This document shows positions 46,107 through 58,419 of a DNA stretch of 64,000 nt, piece by piece. The translations under genes were made by a program, and so were the position numbers. Under the pieces are notes generated by a model that worked only from the letters and a program-made list of their open reading frames with translations, was not told the DNA's origin and ran no database searches. The stretch is from assembly GCA_015039365.1 (NCBI GenBank), contig WION01000016.1:186001-250000 (forward strand). The letters run 5' to 3'. The first letter of the stretch is position 1. Each line of letters starts with the position of its first letter. Source of the stretch: Amanita rubescens. Its lineage: Eukaryota; Basidiomycota; Agaricomycetes; Agaricales; Amanitaceae.

Positions 46107-49100
46107 ATGGATCAACCCTCACCGTCAGAGCAACGAATGCTCGCAGTCGCTAGACTTAAGAGAGCAGCTTCTCTCCCTAGAATGAAGGATGGTCGACGTC
46201 CTCCAATGCATCCAGAAGCCGTTAGTGAAGGTGAAAAGGCTCCCACGGACGAAGAAAAGAAAGATGACACTGATACGCCCCCGCCGCAAGAGCTCGAAAC
46301 GAATGACCCGGATCCTCTTCAGCCTCCCACCGAGGCGGAAGTCGAACCAGAGGCCGAACCGGAGCCAGAGCCAGAGGTAGAGGTAGAGGCAGAGGCCGAT
46401 ACTGAAGAACCAGCAGAAACCGACCAAAGAGCCGCATCGCCCGCCACCCAAACGCGCTCGAAACGTCGTTCTCGGTCTCGGTCACGGTCGAGGGGGTCAA
46501 AGGACTTCAAAGGAAAGGTCAGAGCAAACCAGTCTCCAACTCCCGTCTCTATGATGGCAGGCGATTCATCCCAAGATGACAGCCCCGGTCCTCCACCAGC
46601 TATACCCTTACCACTTGTCTTTTCACCCATTCCACATCTCGCCGCACTACAACAATCCCAATTGCTTGGATCCCCTACGCCCACCTTACCGGAGTCGTTC
46701 ATGTTTTATCCCGGCGCAGCACCCGCGTCACCGATGCTACCCTCGCTGGAAGCGATCCAACGAGGATTGTTTAGATCCAATAGCGCGGCAGGTACAGCAA
46801 CAACATGGAGAATGGCGTTCCAGAGACCTCTAGGAGGGGAGGCTGCGGACTCCCAACCAATTAATAAACTAGGACGGAATAATACTGTTTCGGGGGGCGA
46901 ACGTACGGCGGCAAGACAGCATATGTTCACCGCCATCAACGGCAGGATCGCAGAAGCAGAAAACGGCAGCGTTGTGGAAGAAAGCCGGTCGTCTAAATCC
47001 GCTCGTCGACGTGCACGACGTCGCTCTCAACGTGCATCGGCCAATGCTAATACAGGAGAAGATGATTTGAGTGCCAATTTTACCGCACCGAATACTCCTC
47101 TACCTCAAACACCTTCATTACCAGCTACTAATGACACGGTCGGGATACGCTCTCGTTCAGGGACACCTGGAGCACACTACATGGAAGGTCAATTAGAGCC
47201 TATGATGATACAGAATGAAGAGCATGATATAGATTCGCCACGCCGCAGGAGTATCCTTGTTGAGGAGGAAGACGAAGAACAGACTCGATACCCCGATTTC
47301 CCAATGCCTCCCCAACGCAACGCAACACCGAATCGTGTCGCGCATATCTTAGATGCACCGTCGGAGGCTTCCATGGACTCGGAGATTCCGATCTTTTTAA
47401 ATCATAGGGCGCCTTCCAGAACCGAGCCATATACCAGCAGTCCGTTCACCACTCCGCTTGAAGAGAAAACGGCAAATGACGAGGATGAGGTTGTATATCA
47501 CCCTGACACCCATCGGACACGGACACCATACCCAGAAGCACCGGCGGAGCGGGAAATTAGTTGGATTGCTGATCCTGGTAAGCACTTTGTTCAATATATA
47601 CTGTAATCAGTGCAGGACAAATCTCAAGTACCAGAGTACCGTATACATGTACACCATGAAGAAGAAGAGGACCCAGATGACACTGAGCAAGGCGATGACG
47701 TTCCGGATGAAGATGCCGATCCTTCTTCGAATCGGTCTTCAAATCATTTCTCGCGTCAAGAAACCTACGAAACTACTTCACCTCGGGATTCTTCGACATC
47801 AAATAACATTGTTATTGAATCTGAGTATCAAGAAAGTCCCTCTGCTGGAACGCATACATCTCCGGCGTCCTCTCCACAACCCACGCAAAGCACACAACTG
47901 ACTGGCCAGAGCGACGGACCAATACCTGCCCCAGCGCTCTTAAATGGCTCTCGTGGTCGCCTTGAAATCCCGCCTCTAGAAAGAGTGTCAACTGAATTAA
48001 ACGTAGGCAATGGCGACCTATCGAAGCAAGGAAATGGAGAACCATCTTCGCCGAGCACGTGGGAGAAGATGATGCCTTCTTTTATGAGGACTAACTCAGG
48101 CCGTCGTTCGCGCTCAAATAGCATAGCTAAACGTGAACCCCTTGATACTACCGTCAACCGCGAAAGTGAAAACAGTCTCGCCATGTCAAAAGCCGAGCCA
48201 AGCACTCCAATTCATCAATCATCATCAGCATCTGCGTCGATGACATCTTTTGCGCCATATACGCCGACTCGAGGAGCACCTTCTCCGATACCTCCTGCCA
48301 CTTCAGCGGACATGCATAAATACCAAGATGCAAAGCTTTTCCCGTTTCCTGGCATACATATGCTGGAGCAGCTTCGGGCGAAAGGTCCATCCGCTTCCGC
48401 ATCTGTTCCTGATGTAGCAAATTTGCGGTATAGCAGCAACGACGACGGCCCATCCCAATCATTTGCCACGTCTCCTTCACGGACGCCAGACATGACAAGA
48501 GAAAGGAAATTATCTCATCAAGCGTCCGATACGCGCCTACGTGGCAAGTGCTAGTTTCACTCTTCCAGAGTATATGTGACTTAAATTACGCAGAGTATTT
48601 CAATATCTCAAAACCACCTTCCAGTTCTTCCGGATCCAAGCTCCCCATGAGTCTTCCTGCAGTAAGGCAATGGCTCACGAAGAACAAAAATGGCAAGAAG
48701 AATGCTTCTATTTCTTCGAGCACCTCCGAACCGAAGTCTCCGATTAGTAAGAAGACTATGCTGGCCGACTTCCTTCGACGAAAGGAAAGCGACGAGCTTG
48801 GAACAGACTGGGAAGATATATCTACGCCCACGACAAGTACGAGCGGTGATACCCTGCTTGGCAGGCGCCCATCCAAGTCAGAGCGCTCGATTAACGGAGT
48901 GAATCGAGGAGAGCACACAGACACGGAGAGAACACCTAAGGCCAAGAAGGTAATTCCTCCGCAAGATTTCGGCTCTGACTTGGAGCCATTCCCGTCTCTT
49001 CAGACGCCAAGTTCTTCTATCGCAGACCCTCAGTTATCCATCACCCCTGATCCAATGTCTTCTGTGAGCGAATATCCGACTCCTACGTCGGAATCAAGTT

Positions 49101-51007
49101 CGAGATCTTCCTCTCATTATTCCTTCTTTGGAGGACAAGGTACTCAGCTACTTCAGCGCCTAGAAGAGGGCATGTCCCGAAATTCGCGCACATCTTTCTT
49201 GTCGTCTGTGGATGATCCACCTCGTAAATTGATATTGTCCTCTCCAGTCCTGCAGGTCGTGAGCTCAAATACGGTCAAGGATCGTTTACTCTATTTGTTC
49301 AATGATGTCCTTATTATCGCAAAGCCCGTACAAGACGGGCGGGGGGGTGCGTCCGATAAACGGTGCCTTGTCAAGAATGTTGTTGCACTGCGAGACCTGC
49401 GTCTTGGTCCTGAACGTGGAGAGAGCCAAACAAAGTTATCACATAATTTGATGCCGCGCAGTTCGTTGGTGAAAACGTTCGTGCTACAGTTTGCCAAAGA
49501 TACCGATCAGGCTGTGGCTGCACTCTTTACGAAAGCAGGTGTACGGGACGATCCTTCCCTCTTGGGGCAGCTATTGTTCCGCTCCGTGGAATTAGACCGG
49601 ACAAAACTTGGGGAATACCTCTCTAGGCGATCTTCTAAAGCAACATTAAAAGCGTACCTTGATTGTTTTGGGCTTGGTGGGTTACGCGTGGATCAAGCAT
49701 TGCGGATCTTTTTGTTGTCCTTGCACGTTCCTCCAAAACAAGGTTCAGGCCATTCTCCGTTAGACTATTTGCTTGACCAGTTTTCCAGTCGTTGGTATGA
49801 GGCGAATGCAAAATTCGTAGCGTACGACAAAGATCTTGCCATCCGACTCGTTCGAGTCCTTGTTCAACTGAACGAGCTCCTTCATGCTGGGATAGCCGAA
49901 GGGCCAGGGGCCAGTACTCTCGCCAACGATATTCCTGTCTATGTGTTCGTGGACGTGTTCAGGAAGGCCGACCCGAGATACCTCGTTTCCGATGAACATT
50001 TGGAAGACTTGTATCACTCCATCCGGCTTGAGCGGCTATCTCAAGCTCGCTGTTCGTCCACGATCACCTCAGCCGATCAAGTCATCACCATCAAACGCGC
50101 TCTTCCTACATGTCTCACTTACAAGATCCAAAGCGACCCAATTATCCTTCGAATATCGCAACCTGATCCGCAACTTACTATACAATTACATGGACAAGAT
50201 CTTGTCTTTGATCCTCCACTTCTCACCTTTGCTAAATCGTCCGAGGCATCGTTCCGCGTGATGGGCGCTTCGCTAGGACAGAAAGCAATGATCATGTGCC
50301 GATCAGGACCCAATGCACTCAAGTATTCCGGTCTTCCGCTTAGCTCCTCGCTGGTGGTGGAGCGAGCTTTCATGCGGAACACTTTCCAGGTCGCCTTCCT
50401 GAATCATCTTGGTTTCAAGCGGCGCTACATGTTCAGTGTGGACGATCCGGTTGTCAGGAATGAGTGGGTTAACCGTCTTAAAAGGCATATAGATTGTGTC
50501 ACAGCAGTATCGTCACCAACGCCTCCCCCTTCACTGTCGACCAACGCCAACGCACTGGATTACTTCAAAGCGGCACAACGCATGTCGTTCCGGGTGCTAC
50601 AGGAGACACTTACAGGCGTGAATGCTTCTCCAACTCATCGTTATAAAGATAAGGTTAATGGGTTGCCATTTACGGGTCCTAATGGGAAAGGGATTTTTGA
50701 ATACCACGAAGTGAAAGGATCCTCACGGCTAGGTCCGGCTCGGCCCAAGTCCCGCAGCAAGTATTATCACAAACAAGGCGCGGGGAAGAATGAATCGGAC
50801 CTGAATCCGCCCAACGGTCACCCTTATCCAGAAGGTTACGAATCGGACCCATTGGCCGGTGTTGAGCCCGATGAATTCGGTCAACACGAGGGCCCAACAT
50901 GGACGGCACGGGATTTAGAGCTTCACTGCCAACAGAACAGTATACTTGCCACGGTCTCGACGCTGCTGTTATTCACGGGGCAAGAACAGATCATACAGCC
51001 GTCATAG
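46107..51007 (+). CDS. Large Sec7-like domain protein with PH-like C-terminal domains, catalytic glutamate absent
   Basis: Protein of about 1,600 residues in three main exons (introns near 47578-47616 and at 48541-48593). The first 900 residues are disordered: acidic, Ser/Pro-rich, with a Glu/Pro repeat and Arg/Ser stretches. A PH-like segment (NTVKDRLLYLFNDVLIIAKP) precedes a divergent Sec7 domain: KLGEYLSRRSSKATLKAYLD, LRVDQALRIFLLSLHVPPKQ, YLLDQFSSRWYEANAKFV, AIRLVRVLVQLNELLH, DVFRKADPRYLVSDEHLEDL, YHSIRLERLSQA. Sec7 domains activate Arf GTPases through a Glu finger in LPGEAQ; here it reads VPPKQG. A second PH-like part (FLNHLGFKRRYMFSVDD, EWVNRLKRHID) follows. Likely a scaffold or regulator near Golgi or cell-cortex membranes rather than an active exchange factor; this is inference. 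Confidence 0.75.
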
Positions 51008-51705
51008 CCATTTTTTTAACCCTCCACAGGGTCACAATTATCTATGCATCATCGTGGGTTTCCCAGCAATTCATCCCGTTCATGTCGCTTACTGATATCG
51101 CCTCGGAACAGACCATGTCCAAATACACACTCCTTCACTCTCGGTCACATTGTAGGATATCGCTTCGTAAATTTAAATGTTTTCAGTCGCTACTCGTACC
51201 TCTAGTCCTTGCAAATGCTGCATATATCGTAGTTACTTTTTTTGTACATCACACACAGTCGCCTCACGTTGACAGAACTGCCATAATGGAACCCGGCATA
51301 TGATGCATTCGCTTCTTTGTTATAATACCGACGGAGCTCTGGCCCGTTCCATGGGAAACTCAACCTTTGGTTCATCAAACTGATGTCGTCAAATGTCTTA
51401 ACGTACAGCACGAGGCACGGGGAATCGTGGGTAAAATACCATCTTAAACGACGGGAGTTAGAGAAGAGACGCAGCACAGGAAGCTAATTGCCTCCATTCA
51501 TCTCGATACTGGAACCTTATCTGCGCAAGGCAGACAACGAGGCGGAAAATACGTATACTCGATGGCCATGGTCCCTGTGGGGGTCTGAGAAATTGGCGTG
51601 GTTATCGCGTTGATGCAATGCGCATCTATTCAAAATCATATATGGGGCGGACTAGTAGGGCAGTGCAGCCCATTGAATCAGTCGTTATCTCCCGGTGCAA
51701 CCACT
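51008..51705. other. Intergenic stretch, no gene recognised
   Basis: About 700 bp between the Sec7-like stop and the next start. Open frames here look like chance. It presumably holds the terminator of the first gene and the promoter of the second. Confidence 0.45.
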
Positions 51706-52599
51706 ATGCATCATACCTCCCCCGCATACATGTATCGCCCAACCTACGCTGATATCCGCTCAGACGCCGGGATCGACATACCAAGCTACAGGCGCGATTC
51801 AGCGTCTAGTCGCTATACCTCATCAAACCTCCAACATCAGCCATGGCATCAGATGGCACATGCGTACGCATGGGTCGATGAACAAGATTATGTTCACCAT
51901 GACAATCATACTCGAAAGACGGAACAGTGGGTACTCGAACAGCGAGTATATTTGAACCATGTCCGTTCTCAGCCAATAGGGACAAAGGTCTCGCAGAAGA
52001 CTTGGCAGGACGCAGGATATTCGCACGACTTGAAGGCAGTGGAGTGGAAGAGACGCGAGGCTGAAATCCGGCATAGAGTCCTACATCGCGAGGTGGAAAG
52101 GGCAAGGATAATCCGGGAGGAGATGAGACGCACTGAGGAGCGAATCCGACAGAGACGAGAAGCGGAACGACGAAATATTGTAGAAGAACGGACCAGGATT
52201 TACCTAGAAAGGCGGGAGAGGGAGAAACGGGAGTTGGCGAGACTGGAGAAGGCGACGGCGGAGGCGTGGACGAGCTACGAAACGCAGTGGGCAGCGATGC
52301 AGGCATCGACTGACACGCTTACATTCTCCAGCATCCCATGGCCTTTGCTCCCTGTCCCGGATGGTCCGGAGAGTATGGAGTCGGCTGACATTGCTTCTTT
52401 TCTTCTTTCACCTTCACATTCCACATCGCAATCACGGAAAGAACGGACCCGAGCCGCACAGCTGCGATGGCATCCGGACAGGTTCCGAAGATTTATGGGT
52501 CGGGTAGCGGAGGAGGACAAGGCAGCTGTAGAAGAAGGCGTCGGGGTCGTCGCTCGGTGCTTGAATGATCTCATGGCGCGCGAAAAAGTCATAAATTAA
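51706..52599 (+). CDS. Coiled-coil protein with NFKBIL1-like C-terminus
   Basis: Single-exon protein of about 298 residues. The start is uncertain: ATG at 51706 (MHHTSPAYMYRPTYAD) is preferred over an in-frame ATG at 51613. Residues 100-200 form a long charged coiled coil (EWKRREAEIRHRVLHREVER, then EEMRRTEERIRQRREAERRN). The C-terminus has RAAQLRWHPDRFRRFMGRVA and VEEGVGVVARCLNDLM, a segment resembling the end of NFKBIL1, a nuclear protein linked to RNA processing. In fungi the function is unknown. The stop TAA is at 52597-52599, 54 bp before MIA40. Confidence 0.7.
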   Translation: MHHTSPAYMYRPTYADIRSDAGIDIPSYRRDSASSRYTSSNLQHQPWHQMAHAYAWVDEQDYVHHDNHTRKTEQWVLEQRVYLNHVRSQPIGTKVSQKTWQDAGYSHDLKAVEWKRREAEIRHRVLHREVERARIIREEMRRTEERIRQRREAERRNIVEERTRIYLERREREKRELARLEKATAEAWTSYETQWAAMQASTDTLTFSSIPWPLLPVPDGPESMESADIASFLLSPSHSTSQSRKERTRAAQLRWHPDRFRRFMGRVAEEDKAAVEEGVGVVARCLNDLMAREKVIN

Positions 52600-52653
52600 A
52601 ATAGATCTTGCCATGTTTAGTCAGCACATCCACGCAACTCTTCCCGTACTAAA

Positions 52654-53527
52654 ATGTTTGCGCGCTGGTCCCGCCTCCCGTTGCGCAGATGTCTGCATAC
52701 CCGCGTTCCTCGTGTCTCAAGTGAATTACCTTACAGGAGGCTAGCCCTCATGGTCGGCCTGTCTACGGCGTACATGACATGGCATCTGTCGTCAGATACC
52801 AACCGGATAGCGTTGGACAGTTCTCGTGGTAAGCCTCGTCATCCTTCACGCATTGTCCAACCCAATAGTCTTAGTGTAAAACCAGCTGGAAAACCGTCCC
52901 GAACAACCAAAACTCCCGAGCCTGATTTGCAACCGGACCAGCAACCAAATTCTGCAACTACGGAGCCACAAAACAGCGAAGAGAAGGATGCTTCTCAAGA
53001 AGGTGAAGACGGTGCTACGACGAGTGGTGCAGGTGGCGCCTTTGACCCAGAAACGGGCAAAATCAACTGGGACTGTCCATGTCTGGGCGGAATGGCTCAT
53101 GGTCCCTGTGGTCTTCAGTTCCGGGAGGCATTTTCTTGCTTCGTATTCTCAGAAGCAGATCCCAAAGGTATGGACTGCGTAGAAAAATTTAAAGCTATGC
53201 AAGACTGTTTCAGAGAGCATCCCGATGTGTATGCGGATGGTAAGTGCCTTTTCTCGTTCTAGTGCGTTACTTAACATGGCCGCTTCAGAAATCATGGACG
53301 ACGGCGAAGCGGAGAATACTTCCGCTGCCGGAGACCAATCTTCAACAGCAAAAGATCCCGCCGAAGGTGCAAAAGGCGAAGCTTCCGCCGCTGGCGAACA
53401 ATCTTCAACAGAAACGGATCCCGCCGAAAGTGCAAAAGGCGAAGCCGCAGTACTCCCGCCGCCAGCAACAAAACCTTCACCTGACGATACTCCATCTGAC
53501 ACTCCTACCTCGACAACATCTTCATAG
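52654..53527 (+). CDS. MIA40: Mia40/CHCHD4 intermembrane-space import oxidoreductase
   Basis: Oxidoreductase that traps and oxidises CX3C and CX9C proteins entering the mitochondrial intermembrane space. The N-terminus is a fungal presequence ([20 protein letters not shown]) followed by a membrane anchor ([16 protein letters not shown]) and a Pro/Glu-rich linker. The core holds the active CPC ([16 protein letters not shown], near residue 141) and two CX9C pairs: [11 protein letters not shown] and [11 protein letters not shown], ending REHPDVYAD. One intron (about 53241-53288) joins ADEIMDD. The tail is low-complexity with two near-identical units: [18 protein letters not shown] and [18 protein letters not shown]. 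The stop TAG is at 53525-53527. The NDUFAF8-like protein at 7.9 kb is of the class this enzyme imports. Confidence 0.92.
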
Positions 53528-53667
53528 AACTTAGAGTTTTCTAATATACATGTGTATGGTATAATCACCACTCATTTCCCATTACACTTGGGCCATACCA
53601 AAAACATACTTATATATATATGAGTAACATATTTGATAGTGTACAATGGAACCCAAAGACGAGTTCC

Positions 53668-56600
53668 TCAGTTGTTGCTAAATCGCTTCTCAATATTGCC
53701 GTTTTTGAGTTTATATCCATTCGTTGTGAACAACTTCGAATGCAAGAAAGGATTCGCATCATAGATATCGTGTTCCTTTGCCTATCATAATAGGTAAGGA
53801 TAAAACTGAAGTATGCGCAAACCAGACTCACCCTATCTTCCAATTCCGAAACCTGGACGGTTACGAGCTCCGGTTGTTCGTGCCTTTGCAACTGGTAGAA
53901 GCGTGCCTTGTCCTTGACTAATCCTCCAAGCAAGAAAGATAACAGTTCTTCGTGGTCTTTCGATTGTGTCAAGTACTTTCTGAATCCCTATAGCCAACTC
54001 GTGAGAACATTAACAATTTAAGCATTCCGGAAGACATGCCCTCTGTAACGTCTTCTTAATGCTCGTTTTCTGCGCATTGACGAAGCTGCCTATTGCCACC
54101 TCGATTGCCAAGTCGATATCATCGGGACGCACATATTCTCGCAATGCCATCTTTGCGCTGGCTTCGGCCATTCGTATCATACTTTCTAGATGCCGAACGG
54201 TGATCGGGTATGACCCAGTAGCCATAGATTCGCGGCGCAGATCTGCAAAGAGTCTCGACAATTTATCTTGATCAAGATCATACAACTTGGGTTTTATCTT
54301 CTCTCTCGCGTACATGATATATTTGCGGAAAAGATCTTGTGGTATTGTCTGCAAACGGTTGAGTAGGTCGAGAACAGGAAATCACATCTTGAGCAACGTA
54401 CATCCGCATCTAAGGAAGTGGCCACATCCATCTCTTCGGCATCTTTGTCAAACTTGGGATGACTTCTCAGGTGACTGCCCACCACAAATCTGGCAAGTAG
54501 TTCATCCATGACCGGATCAACGGTATCTTTGACGACACAAAGGACGTCAAAACGAGACAGAATTGGCTCCGTCAACTCGACATTCTGTTGGAATGGGATA
54601 GTTGGATTGTAACGTCCGCGGATCGGGTTGGCAGCGGCAATGATGGCACAGCGTGCTTGCAACGTTGTTACGATACCTGCTTTTGATATTGATATCGTTT
54701 GTTGTTCCATAGCCTCGTGGATAGAGGTACGATCACCATCATTCATCTTGTCAAATTCATCAATCAAGCAAACGCCCTTGTCTGCCAAAACCAGTGCTCC
54801 TCCTTCAAGCGTCCACTCTCGTGTAACTGGATCTTTTCGAACGCTGGCTGTCAGACCTACAGCCGAGGCGCCTTGACCAGTTGCGAAAACGGTACGGTGG
54901 GCGGTCTTTTCAACATATTTAAGAAACTGGGATTTGGCTGTTCCCGGATCACCGAGCAACAAGACATTTATATCACCGCGAATTCTGAGCTTGTGGTTGA
55001 TGTCCTTCGGCACGCCACTAAATAGCGAAAGGGCAATTGCTGTTTTGATATCTTCGTGACCGAAGATTGACGGTGCTATGGACTTGATGATACGCTTTCT
55101 GATGCGCTCATCGCGAGCAAGCGCTCTAATCTCCTTTTCATCATCCTCCGTCAATCTAAAGGCAGCAAATAGATCTTCCTTTTTGTTTATATGGTTCGCC
55201 TCGATGACGGTGGAAAAAACAGGGAAACCATTCTTGGAATTGAGCGATGCATCAAAGTTATTGCGGTACACCCCTGTCACTTCCTACGAAAGGCATTAGT
55301 TTTCGCTTTACGTCTCCCGAAAAAACGTACAATCTCTTCACCCGGCTTCGCGGAATCGATAAGGTCCCATAACAAAATGACCTCTCTATGCCTCGGCAGG
55401 CGCCCAGCAGGAACTGATCCGGGTGACTCTTGTAATGTCATTTTTTGGTAATTTCGGTATACAGTCTATCGAAGAGTTAGGACGAAGCGAATTGGATAAA
55501 AGTTTACTAGGACCTGTTCCGAGTTCACAGGGAAGGGTCCCTTGCTCTCGCAGTTTGCGCAATAACTAATCTTGACCTCCCTTGACGCATCTTGGTGGAA
55601 TGGACCTAGAACAGCGCCACATTTACGACAATCGAATTTGACATACTTCAATTGAGGAAAAACACCGCTCCGTCGAGTTACAACGCCGGAAATACGAACT
55701 AAATTGTTCAAGTTTGCTCTTCTGAGATCGCGGAGCGATAGACTGAGAGGCAGATCGGCAATGCGGACATGGACTTCTGAGTGAATACGCATATATGCAG
55801 GATAGTAAACGAGAATGGCTTGAAGAGCTACTTCATCAAAGATCTCGAGCATTGCCGAGGGCGCATTCGTAAGAAAGTATGCCAAAATGGGCTTTGATAG
55901 TGCAAGGTGCAGATACGACACTTCGAGTGATTCCGAGTTCGCTGGTTGCAATAGGATTAGCGCGATGTGCAATAAAATTTATGAAAACCATACTTTCGCC
56001 CAAACTTCGAATACGCTGTCCATACACTGATGCGCCGTGCTCATCGACATATGTCATGAGGAACTGGCGGAAGTGCTTAACAATGGATCTACGAACACGC
56101 TCGTTTGCTATCCATTCTACTATTGACTTCGCTTTGATATCACTGAGTTGTTCAAGCGGCAGTTCCTAGAGTAACCTAGTTAGCCGTATACAGTCTATGT
56201 GAAGAATGCTTACATCCTCTGCACCATCAAGGTCATCCATGTCGCGTCTTTCATCATATTGGCGCCGCGTCCGACGTTTCATCCGTGCCACACCAAGCTC
56301 ATCCAAATCGTCTTCTCCATCGGCATCATCACTTTGGAGAAAGTCAGGGGCGCGACTTCTCCGTGCCGCACGTGCACCCCGTCGACCTGTCCTCTCAAGG
56401 CGATCACGACGTGCCATAGATACTTCAACGGCACGTCGCTCCCCCGCTGTCAACTCCCGTTGGTCGTCGTCATCTATGTCAGCATCTGAATACCGATCCA
56501 AAGCAACATTCTCCGCATAATCTCTATGAAAACAAAATAGTCAGAAACTTTTCATCATCGTGGCTAGGCAAACACACTGTTCCAAGGCTTCACCAAAGAG

Positions 56601-56856
56601 GTCTTCGCCTTCGTCGTCATCTTCATCTTCGACATTTGGCACGTTGTCGCGATCGTCCAAGCTATCTTCTGTATCTGAGAAGGCAAAGGGGGATGAAGGT
56701 GGTAGGGAGGTGCTAGAATCGCGGCGCGTCTGGCGCGTGCGTGTCACAGGCGATGACTGAGGAGATGTCGATCTTTGGCGTTTTGGACGTCGTGTAGCCT
56801 GTCCACAACATGTAAGAAAGCAGAATGCCGAAGGACGCGTCTGGGGGACATACCAT
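53668..56856 (-). CDS. MCM2: Replicative helicase subunit MCM2
   Basis: Subunit of the MCM2-7 helicase that licenses and unwinds replication origins. The start ATG (56856-56854) is followed at once by a 55-nt intron (56799-56853); the next exon reads [16 protein letters not shown]. The acidic, Ser-rich N-terminus follows. Domain text includes [20 protein letters not shown], a zinc finger (DCRKCGAVL ... [10 protein letters not shown]), and the helicase core: [20 protein letters not shown], Walker [39 protein letters not shown], Walker [21 protein letters not shown], and the arginine finger [12 protein letters not shown]. The C-terminus ends [12 protein letters not shown] at the TGA 53668-53670, about 930 residues in total, typical of MCM2. 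No defects were seen. Confidence 0.94.
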
Positions 56857-57056
56857 AGCGTGGGTTCAGGCAAACGACGCGTCTAATTAAGAGTGCGGAG
56901 TTCGAAAGCGCAGCGCGTTCTTATTAGTATCAAAGCTTGAATTCAGATCTGTCAGATATAAAAAAATGGTCGGTATGCTCTATATCCCACCTTATCCATG
57001 TTATAGGGGTTTTTCGTCCCGATTGAACGCGGTATCAGTTAAAATGTGTAAAAATT

Positions 57057-57140
57057 GCATTAAGGGGGAATCGAACCCCCGGCGGGTCGAAACACCAAGT
57101 TAAATGGCAACGACCCAGGTTACCACTACCCCATTAATGC
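57057..57140 (-). tRNA. tRNA-Gly (anticodon GCC) with 14-nt intron
   Basis: Reading the minus strand, a full cloverleaf is present: acceptor stem GCATTAA/TTAATGC (7 bp), D arm GGGT-AGTGGTA-ACCT, anticodon stem GGTCG/CGACC, T arm GGGGG-TTCGATT-CCCCC. The anticodon loop starts TTGCCA, giving GCC at 57108-57106 with a purine after it. A 14-nt intron (57104-57091, TTTAACTTGGTGTT) sits after position 37, the canonical place. It lies about 200 bp upstream of the MCM2 start. Confidence 0.93.
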
Positions 57141-57204
57141 CTGGATGTAAAACTGTAACTGACGATCATTGCCTGCCTTCGAATGCATGATCCCGTACTT
57201 TGCA

Positions 57205-58419
57205 TTAATTGTAGGTACGAAAGTTACAAGACAAAAGATATGGGGGTGCCATTTCATGCGCAATACCTGTAACGTGTACGTGATGGATAGAAAGGCAGCG
57301 TTGAGTGCATGTGGATAGGAGCAAACCAGTTATCGTGATTGGGTACTTGGACCACGTCCAATCCTTGTCCTCGAACGTAGCAATTTCAACTGTCTCAACA
57401 GGTGGATCCGCTCTACGTCGAACTACTCTCATCAAGATAAGATTGTACGCAACTCCAGCAATGGAAAACCACTAAATGCATGGATCAGAAACAATAATAG
57501 AATTTGTCTATACTATAGCGCCCACCATCATCAATGGGTACTGAGATCCAGTGTGTGAATCACTAATGAAAACCGCACGGAGCGCGAAGATGCTGCCAAG
57601 GGTATACAGTGAACCGGACTCTGCGATAACACGGATTGCGAAAATGAGACGGGATGGCATGGGACGGCCAGGCACCCGTTCTCTACATATCCACGTTAAC
57701 TATAATGGCAGCTTAAATAGATTAATTTCAACACCAGGGTTATAGAGAATAATTGAACGTACTTGTTGCATATATGTTAATAAGGATGGTGGCGACCCCA
57801 AAGCCCTCATGTACATGGATTATCCGTTGAACGTGGATTATTCGCGCATATCGCGTCATATCACGTTCCGCTCCTCCGGCAGCACTCCAATATAGAACCA
57901 CGATGGTGCATGCGATGTTATACAGCAATGAGATAAGAGGTGGAACAACGACAAGCCACCGTTTTCCGTAAACCAGCCAACAACGGTAGATCTGGCAGTT
58001 GTTGGTGAAAAGAGATCCACTACTATAATACTAACTCACGAACCAGAACTGAATCTGTGGCAAGTGTCGTTAAGCTATTTACAGCATCTTGGACAGAATA
58101 GAGCGAGTCCTGGTAAATAACGAGGATGCTTCTGAACAGGAAAATTGCATACAACAATGATGCCTGAGGTCAGCAGAGTGCTGCCGCCGCTCAATGCAAG
58201 TAATGTGGTTCCCAAAGACACGGAAAGGTCTGTCACAGAGAAAACGAAGATAAGGATGGCGATGATCATTAAAGACCAATGGATATCCCGGCGCGGAGTC
58301 AAGCGTTCGTCCTGATGGAGTTGCCATGTCATGCAGAGAATAAGTGTGAAAAATTGAACGCCGGTTAGGAGCGCCTCTATAGTCATGGCAATGATGGCTG
58401 CTTGGGCGTTGGATGTCAT
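57205..58419 (-). CDS. Polytopic membrane protein of the basidiomycete seven-helix type, function unknown
   Basis: Hydrophobic multi-exon gene. The preferred ATG at 58419 gives MTSNAQAAIIAMTIEALLTG, then VQFFTLILCMTWQLHQD and HWSLMIIAILIFVFSVTDLS. Next come DSLYSVQDAVNSLTTLATDS and NCQIYRCWLVYGKRWLVVVP with PLISLLYNIACTIVVLYW. Later parts are MPSRLIFAIRVIAESGSLYT, ALRAVFISDSHTGSQYPLMM and VGAIVSFSIAGVAYNLILMR, then a hydrophilic tail. The IYRCWLVYGKRW motif before a helix and the late Y-N-ILMRV are hallmarks of a large basidiomycete membrane-protein family (DUF6534-like) with no known role. Exon joins in the middle (58150-58000) are uncertain; the stop TGA is at 57205-57207. Confidence 0.6.

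Noticed and set aside
46340..46410. Glu/Pro-rich tandem in the Sec7-like protein as a possible satellite repeat
   Set aside because: It is a coding low-complexity stretch in frame with the gene, not an independent repeat.
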